Assembly: GCA_022695795.1 (NCBI GenBank)
Contig: MU404149.1
Location: 1-64,000, forward strand
Length of the DNA stretch: 64,000 bases
Source: Biscogniauxia marginata
Taxonomy: Eukaryota > Ascomycota > Sordariomycetes > Xylariales > Xylariaceae
Reading direction: 5' to 3'
In this document: piece by piece, positions 56,926 to 64,000 of the stretch
Numbering within the stretch: position 1 is the stretch's first letter
Layout of the letters: the number at the start of each line of letters is the position of its first letter
Program-made: the position numbers and the translations under genes
Notes under the pieces: model-generated
Told to the model about the DNA's origin: nothing
Databases searched by the model: none
What the model saw: the letters and a program-made list of their open reading frames with translations, nothing else

Positions 56926-57610
56926 GGTCAAACCGTCATGGACCCTTTCATTTCATGATGGACATATGTATTCCATAAGCGCATTCATCTCATAGAGACT
57001 TTCCTGTTGTGGGAATTCTCATTGTTAGAGATAATTATAGAAACGGTTATAGAAGTATCGTAATATCCACAGCAGCAGTTATGTTTTGTTATCCTAATTA
57101 TTTATTGGCCTAACCACTGATTATTATGAGATACTTGGATGAGTATTTTCTCCTCTTAAAGGCCCAATCTATCATAAGAACTAACATCCCGCCTTTCAAC
57201 TCATATTGTTTAATAAGTCTTTTTCCATTAAATATTTTCATCTACCAGTTGGACAGCTGAAGATAAACGATAAACGAAATAATATCTATTGAAAACCTGC
57301 AACGTGTTCGACATGATCCTCATCTGGCCGCAACATAGACTATTAAATCCCACTATCAACACCATAATTCATATTCCACCCGGCCAATAGATGTTGCTTT
57401 CATTTTCTCGTTTTTCTTCAACAATCAAGGGACTAACCTTCTAGATCACCAGCCACTGGTTAATAAGCTACATGCACAAGTAGGTGATGGGTCCTGAATT
57501 AAATTGGACTGACTATAGAAATAGATTTCTATGTGTGGTATCAAGTAGAAGTACAGGTCTTTTCTAGAGATTACTACAGAATAGCATCACCCTGCCACCG
57601 TTTATGAGGT
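56926..57610. other. Convergent intergenic region
   Basis: This 3' spacer between the BBE gene and the SDR gene, which converge, holds no supported gene. Confidence 0.5.
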
Positions 57611-58607
57611 TTACAACCACTGCTTGTTTCCAAGATGCGAGACAAACGCACCACCATACCCACTCTCGATGCTGGCCTTCTCCCAGGTCGACCTGATATT
57701 TCTGATGGCTTCGTCTACAGGGGTTGGGCCCTTGAAGTGAGGCGCGTAGGCTGAAAGTTTGCCCATGAATCCCATCAAGCCCTGGATTTGTTCTGGAGTG
57801 GCTGTGGGTACGCATTAGTGAAAAGTCCAGATGTTTCAATCTTGAAGACGGGGATACGTACCATTCACATAGTGGCCCACCTCTACCGCTCCCGGGCTGA
57901 TACTCAAGAAGAGCACGCCGTCTTTCTTGTATTGCGCGTTGAACTTGGCCACGATGATGTTCATGGCTGCCTTGGAGGCAGAGTACAAAGCACCTGTCTC
58001 AATCTCGAGATCGTTGATCAAATCGAGGTCGGCTTGACCGCTGGAAATGGTGATGACCTTCCTGACCTTGCCCTTCATGACAAGAGGGAGGAAGAGGTTG
58101 AAAAGGTGGATGTTGCCGACGACGTTGGTCTGGAATAGCTTCGACGAAACATCCTCCAGCTCCTCGACCTTGTCGGCCCTGTTGAGCACATGGCGTTAAA
58201 CACAGACCATCCCGGACAGTAGCCAGGGGGAAGTAGACCTACAATGCGCCGATGGGGTCATAGGCATCGAAGAGGGACGGGTAAGCTCCGTTGGCGACCA
58301 GGTAGTCGATGCCACGCTCGCCAACAATCTTGGCAGTGTCGGCAGCGGCTTGCTTCAGGCTGGCGTAGCTGGTGAGGTCTGCGTGGAGGATGTGGACATT
58401 GGGACGGTCGCCCAGCTCTACCTCTACCTTCTTCTCGGTCGCGGCCTTGTCGCGGACCAGACCGACGACTAGGTTCTTCGGGTCTTCCGAGATCTGCTTG
58501 ACGAACTCGAACTAGGCTGGGCTATAAGCAAAGGCGATGCGCAACACGGCATAAGTCAGACTCACCCCGATCCCCTTCGACACCCCGGTAATAACGTACA
58601 CGGACAT
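57611..58607 (-). CDS. Short-chain dehydrogenase/reductase, 272 aa
   Basis: This is an NAD(P)H-dependent oxidoreductase of the classical SDR type, resembling the C-factor/sniffer-like group. Exons 58566-58607, 58243-58511, 57862-58178 and 57611-57801 give 272 aa. The coenzyme motif TGVSKGIG is at residues 7-14, followed by VVGLVRDK, the LVANGAYPS strand (NAG-like), NVVGNIHLFNLFLPLV, the catalytic Ser in ITISSGQAD and YSASKAAMN (YxxxK). The C-terminal PGAVEVGHYVN segment is normal. The short first exon (14 codons) ends exactly in the Gly-rich loop. All three introns are 54-64 bp. The likely role in the cluster is reduction or oxidation of a ring ketone or alcohol (inference). Confidence 0.9.
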
Positions 58608-60222
58608 ATCGAGTAATTCTAACTTGGATGAGTGTGGATTCCTGAGAATAATAGCAATTATAATGATAACTATAGGAACAATGTTGTGTTTATATTGAAG
58701 CAGCTGTTAGATAGGATTCCTTCCTGTCCTTGATTTAATTGATTTAATCAACAGAGTCCACAGCACATGCGAGATGCTTAATAATAGAATGGAACAGAAG
58801 TCGTTGTTTATTGATTGGTAATTCGGTGTCTTTGTCTCACCATGCGTCCTTGTGCATAGTTGCCTCAAATCTCGCTTGACGTAGCACATGCATATGCATC
58901 ATACATGGGTTATAGACATGCCTACATAGGCTATTGGCAGTGGACGCTACTCCGATTGTAGGATATACCTGGTTGTTACATTTGACAGCTGACTTGTCAG
59001 CTACCTATACGCTTACAGCCCGAAGCTTGCGAACGTAAGGGGCTCCTACCCTACACTGAACAGGGTATCCACTCATCAGCCGCATGCGGGTGCCGGGGTA
59101 TGGTGCCCAGCACTTGCATCGACGCTAAAAGAGCTGAGATTCTCACCCTGGTAGTTGCCCCGCGGTGCTTTTTCGATCTCACCTTGCATGATGCGGGGAC
59201 TCCACGATGAGATGCGTACCCACACACACCCGTCTATATTACCGCGCTAGGGTGGGCTCTGACATGGTCACAATACAGTTTAATCATGTCAAAAATACAG
59301 GTTATTTCTCAAATGAGGGACGATCTTTAAATCTTAAAATCGTCTTAAAAATAAATTTCATATAAAATTATTTTAAGTTATTATATAAAAATAACTTTTA
59401 AACTATTTTATTTATTTATTATTTATTATTTATTATTTATATTAACTTTATAAGTTAAGTTTTTTTATTATTTTATTATTTTTTGATTTTATATATATTT
59501 ATATCATTTTTATTTCTTTTTAAACCTTGTTTTTAAAATTATATTAAATATAAATAAGTTATATAATAAAAAAAACCTTATAATATATATGGTTTTAAAT
59601 AGTTACAACCATTTTCTAGGTGATATTATATATAAAATGCGATGATTAAGTGCTTTTTATATAGTTACGACCATGTTAAGTCCCCGACTTAATCCCCGAA
59701 ACCATCTCCAAATCACGCCTAAGGGCCTCAATGTACCTATCGTACCTGTCGAATCCTTTCCTGAGCTAGTCATGCAGAGAACCCCTAAGTGGCAGGGTGG
59801 ATATCTATACGCTGTATAGGAGGTAGCATTGAAGCGTTTATGCGGCTGACTGCCAGTCGGAGCCAAGAAGTCGTTGTAGACATGTGCCAAAATGCTCAGA
59901 ATTGGAACTCGACCATAACGTTATAAACATCCCACAGCGATTGCGAGGGCTAAGCTTACAATTGCAGATGTGAAGAAGCAATCATACATTTCTCATGTGA
60001 GACGTCGGAGTAAAGTTGAATTTCCCGGCTTTTGAGTCGGTGTTCTCCCCGCTGCGTACAAAGTGGTTTTGGAACAAGAGCATTATCTTGGCAGCACCGA
60101 ACAATCAGTCACATTATCCTGGAGCCCATGGGGCACGGTAATCTGGCCTGTGGACGCATCAACTGGAGCCACTTCGTCCCAATGTTGAGGCTCGCAACAA
60201 GAACTCCCTACTTCTTATTGCC
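58608..60222. other. Intergenic with AT-rich patch
   Basis: No gene is supported. About 59330-59655 is strongly AT-rich and RIP-like. The DNA at 58900-59280 has balanced composition and contains inverted-repeat strings such as GACAGCTGACTTGTCAGCT, but I could not assign it. Confidence 0.45.
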
Positions 60223-61347
60223 ATGTCATGCAAGCTAGAAAGTGAAGCTCACTTCGAAGGGACAGCCCTCGGAGTGCTGTCCCGCCAATTTACAAGGCCC
60301 AAACCCCTCCCCCAGAACATCCACTTGGCCGAACAAGTTGCCATCGTCACGGGAAGCAATGGGGGGATCGGGTTCGAGGCCTCGCGCCAGCTGCTGCGTC
60401 TCGGGCTATCACACCTGATCATGGGCGTGCGCTCCCAGGCCAAAGGTGATGCGGCAGCAGAGGCCCTACGCAGAGAGTTTCCCGGGGCCAGCATCTCTGT
60501 CTGGCTCCTTGATCATGAGTCCTACGACTCGATCCGGGACTTCGTGAGCCGTTGCGAAACGCTCCCTCGCATCGACTTCGCGATACTGAATGCCGCCGTG
60601 GCCAAGAATGACTTCACGCCCGTATCCGCCACGGGCCACGAGACCATGATGCAGGTTAACTACCTCTCGACCGTGCTTCTGACCATCTTGCTCCTTCCTG
60701 TTCTCAAGACCAAGAGAGAGGCGACGAACAAACCACCAGTGCTGAGTCTCGTAGGCTCTGACACGGCGTATACATCACAGGTCGACATGAAGGCCAGCAG
60801 TGCGCTTAAACAGATCGACAATCCCGAGGGCTTCACGCAGATGGCGTGGTATGGCAAGTCGAAACTTTTGCTCACCTTCTTTATCATTGTGCTCGCCAAT
60901 CATGTCGACCCCAACGATGTTCTTATCAACATGGTGAACCCAGGTTTAACCAGAGGGACGGATATCAAGCGGGAGTTACCCTTAGTATACAGAGCGGTTA
61001 TGACCATGCTGTATCTTGTCGTGGGCAGGTCTGTCGCCGTGGCCGCTACGACGTATATCGACGCCGTGGTAGCTCACGGTCCGGAGACCCATGGGTGCTT
61101 TATCGGTGATTGGGTCATTAAACCGTAAGAATCCCCCTCCTTCAGCATCTTCTCTGCTATCCCATCCCTGCACGCTCGATCACGGCAGGAAATCATTATG
61201 TACCTTATGCTCAAACTTGCAGACAGGTATCCCGAGATGTGTTACACAGAAGAGGGGAAGGAATTCGGGGAACGATTATGGGAGGAGACAATGAGGGAAC
61301 TTGACTTCGCTGGCGTGCGGGGCAATCTACTAAGCATGAAGAACTAA
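60223..61347 (+). CDS. Short-chain dehydrogenase/reductase, 340 aa
   Basis: This is an NAD(P)-dependent reductase of the retinol-dehydrogenase-like SDR type common in fungal metabolite clusters. Two exons (60223-61124 and 61227-61347) give 340 aa. Key motifs are VTGSNGGIGFEASRQL (coenzyme binding), LDHESYDSIRDF, ILNAAVAKNDF (NAA), LSLVGSDTAY (catalytic Ser) and WYGKSKLLL (YxxxK). The second exon supplies the typical tail YTEEGKEFGERLWEETMRELDF. Without that intron the protein would end early at VIKP. The acceptor GACAG at 61221-61226 was chosen by frame. A truncated relative lies at 19653-20162. Confidence 0.92.
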
Positions 61348-62527
61348 CGATCTTATGGTGGATTTCCTGGCTCTTACGGGCCCGTTCAACTTCCGCTCTC
61401 GTCACGAATTTATCTTTGGCGTCGAACTATAAACATGAAAGATGCCTCGGCAACGAAGAGTAGACAAACTTAACGTGCGAATGAATCCTATCACATGCTT
61501 TAGAAAGGGCGGTTTACTATATCGTTTAACAGATGACAAGGGGCGGACAGGGGGCTTATGGCGATGTCCCTTAATCCATATCGAGCGGCGTGGTTGTTAT
61601 TACCAGCTCGTGCCGGGGGAGGGGCACGGAGGCGGTTGATGCTTACGAACGCTTACTGCGCCCCTTTCCTCCGGGGTGTACGAGATACCAAAAAGTTTAA
61701 TAAACTATGATATTCTGAAATTAATATAGAAAGGATTTACAAATATTATAAATTCAGCTATAATGACTACAAGACATTAAAAGTATTAAATCTTTTATAA
61801 ATTAAACTGGTTAGAATTATAAACATATCATGCGTAATATAACTTACTACGACGGGGCTTCCAGAGGATATATAGACGCCACATCAATTCGAATAGGAAT
61901 AGGTCAGACCGATGACTCGCCATCCTATCAAAAGGAGTAGTGACCATCACACTATCTTCGGCTCGATCCTATTTTGCAGGTACTAGGTAGGTATACCCGA
62001 GAATTTCGATACACCACAGATACGCACACTTAATTTGGACTACTGCACTGCCTCTGAGTGTACAGTGGGTTCTAAATGATAGCTAGTTTACGTATAGGGT
62101 GGGCTTCTAATCCGTAAAGTCGGCAGGATCTTGAACCCTGCCGCCAGCACAGGATAAGCGGAATGGACTTCTGCAAAGCCATGTCGAGCAAATCATACTC
62201 TCGGAATTATATACTTGAACTCCGACCCAGACGTTTCGATTCTCGCTGAGCCGAGCTGGCCATGGACGTTGGCTTGTATTTTCGATCAGCAATTGTGCAG
62301 CCGGGCTTAAACCTGGCCAATCGAGAGATAGGAATACTGTGCTCATTATTCATTATGATACACTGGCTGCAGACAATCTCACGTCAGAGATGACATCTGC
62401 CCTGCTATTAGTTCTTGATCCTGGGCCTGACAATAAGAATATGGAGGTTTAAACACCCCTGGTAGGTACCTATAATCTTTCCAAGGTTCCTAGAAAATTG
62501 TAGGAAATCATCACCTTCGTTTCTAAC
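61348..62527. other. Intergenic, nothing recognised
   Basis: There is no supported gene in this 1.2-kb spacer; TAGGTA strings occur at 61978-61996 and 62460-62472. It must hold the promoter of the FAD monooxygenase gene. Confidence 0.5.
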
Positions 62528-63927
62528 ATGGCGTATGAGCGTCACTCACAGCCCGTGCTCTCAGTCCTAGTTGTGGGCTGCGGTCTTAGTGGACTGGCTT
62601 CCTCACTGGCTCTTGCTCAAGCTGGTCACCATGTGACAGTGTTCGAGCGTAGTGTCAAACTACAGGAAGTAATTTCCTGCTTTCCGATATAAGATTCGAG
62701 CTTTTCTAATATAGCTTAACAGATCGGTGCTGGAATACAGTTGTCCCCCAATGCTACGCGTCAGCTTCAACACTGGGGCGTCCTTGAGGAGGTCCTGAAG
62801 TATGCTGACCGACCAGAGGCGGGGACTTTCCGCTCCTATCGAGGAGATGTGCTCTCGCAGTCACCACCCGTATCTGATCCGAAACTGGTTAGCGAGGCCC
62901 CTTATATCGTGATTCATCGTGCCGATCTCCTGAGAGCCTTGCTGTCTGGAGCAGGCCAGCATGGAATTGAGATCAAATTAGGCAGCGAAGTCAAAGAGAT
63001 CGAGTTCAATAAGCCCTCCTTAACCCTATCCACTGGCGAGACCTATGAAGCAGACGTGATTCTAGGTGCTGATGGGGAGAGGTCCCGCTGTAGGGGTAGC
63101 CTGTTGGGCCATGCGGACCCTCCTTACAGTCTTGGCGACGTCGTTTACCGGATCTCTGTCCCTACAAAAGACATAACCGAAGACCATCTAGCTTGGGACC
63201 TAAAAAGACGATCCAGTGTTAACTTTTGGATGGGACCAGGTGGACACGTGGTCTCGTACCTCATCCAGCACGATATGCTTAACGTAGTCCTGGTATACGC
63301 CGAGGGTGCAAAAGGCAAGGTTATGTACGGGCCGCAACGAGCAGACCTAGAAGAGTTCAGGAGCAAAATCTCCGACTGGGACCCAGTACTTCACGAGCTT
63401 ATCAACGTGGAAGGGTCTGTTTGCACCAAGTGGACTTTATTCCAGATCCATGAGCCGATCCAATGGCGCCATGAGAGCGGACGATTCCTACTGATTGGTG
63501 ATGCTGCTCACGCGATATTGCCATGTCTGTGAGTATAATCGTAGTCTCTTTATCCATTCTGAAACTTGGCTAACCCTTCTTCAGAGCACAGGGTGCCGCA
63601 CAGGCTTTCGAGGACGCAGGAGTCCTCGGCGTGATATTCAGCCAGTCAGTGGGACGTGACCAAATCCCGGATGCCCTTAGGGTGTTCGAGGAGGTTCGCA
63701 AACCACGAGCTTCGGACGTCAGACATCGCACTTTGGACCAGAAGGCCATGTTTGCTCTTGCCGATGGTCCAGATCAGGAGGAACGTGATGCCAAACTTCG
63801 TGCAGGTGCAGACCGTGAGTTCTTCAAGTGGCTCTGGGATTACGACGCCGCAGAAAGTGGACGAGAGGCGTGGAAAGTTTTTACCGAGACCCATGAAAAC
63901 GGAGTCAAAGCCCGCAATGATATCTAA
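62528..63927 (+). CDS. FAD-dependent monooxygenase, salicylate-hydroxylase-like
   Basis: This is a class A flavoprotein aromatic hydroxylase. Exons 62528-62668, 62723-63528 and 63585-63927 give 429 aa. FAD/NAD(P)H motifs are complete: GCGLSG (residues 17-22, Rossmann) with VTVFER, the DG motif in LGADGERSR, and the GD motif in LLIGDAAHAILP followed by QGAAQAFEDA. The block IGAGIQLSPNATRQLQHWG is typical of salicylate hydroxylases and of pathway enzymes that hydroxylate benzoic acids with loss of CO2. In this cluster it could convert a prenylated hydroxybenzoate to a prenylhydroquinone (inference). The first intron splits the protein between VKLQE and IGAG. The gene is intact and ends 73 bp before the window edge. 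Confidence 0.92.
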
Positions 63928-64000
63928 GGGACAAGAGAATCATCTCCCCCTCGTTCCGTTTGTGATATAATTGGGAGTGTTATAGACCATGTTACAGCAT

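Overview
The window is nuclear DNA of a filamentous ascomycete. Genes carry short spliceosomal introns (about 50-110 bp, GT..AG with CTAAC-like branch sites). Conserved genes read best as Pezizomycotina homologues. Very AT-rich blocks show the C-to-T/G-to-A decay expected of repeat-induced point mutation (RIP). Intergenic DNA is full of TAGGTA/TACCTA strings. Content and style suggest a Sordariomycete, perhaps Xylariales; that placement is an inference.

Region 1 (1-14.2 kb) is mostly housekeeping: ribosomal protein uL14 (RPL23), an Rpd3/RpdA class I histone deacetylase, a glutathione S-transferase, the proteasome deubiquitinase Rpn11, and a lineage-type 470-aa protein. Region 2 (15.4-22 kb) is accessory: a secreted cellobiose-dehydrogenase-like flavoenzyme, then relics of a P450, an SDR and a cupin-like protein, with two inverted copies of a solo LTR. 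Region 3 (22.9-29.3 kb) looks like a sulfur-scavenging gene group: an SfnG-type FMNH2-dependent dimethylsulfone monooxygenase, a GPR1/FUN34/YaaH transporter and a DszC/SfnC-type flavin monooxygenase. Region 4 (31-33.3 kb) holds a small orphan protein and a GC-rich alpha/beta hydrolase.

Region 5 (35.4 kb to the right edge) reads as a secondary-metabolite cluster: phenylalanine ammonia-lyase, UbiA prenyltransferase, P450, Zn2Cys6 regulator, then (after a 7-8 kb AT-rich island) a berberine-bridge-type FAD oxidase, two short-chain dehydrogenases and a salicylate-hydroxylase-like FAD monooxygenase. Together they suggest a route from phenylalanine-derived aromatic acid, through ring prenylation and possibly decarboxylative hydroxylation, to an oxidised prenyl-arene (cyclohexanoid/prenylhydroquinone type). 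The product is a prediction.

The AT-rich island (about 46.97-53.65 kb) is a RIP-destroyed Copia-type retrotransposon. Its direct-repeat ends differ almost only by transitions, and decayed protease and integrase motifs can still be read. Three younger solo LTRs from two other families sit inside it, each with an exact 5-bp target-site duplication. A 100-N assembly gap interrupts its right part.
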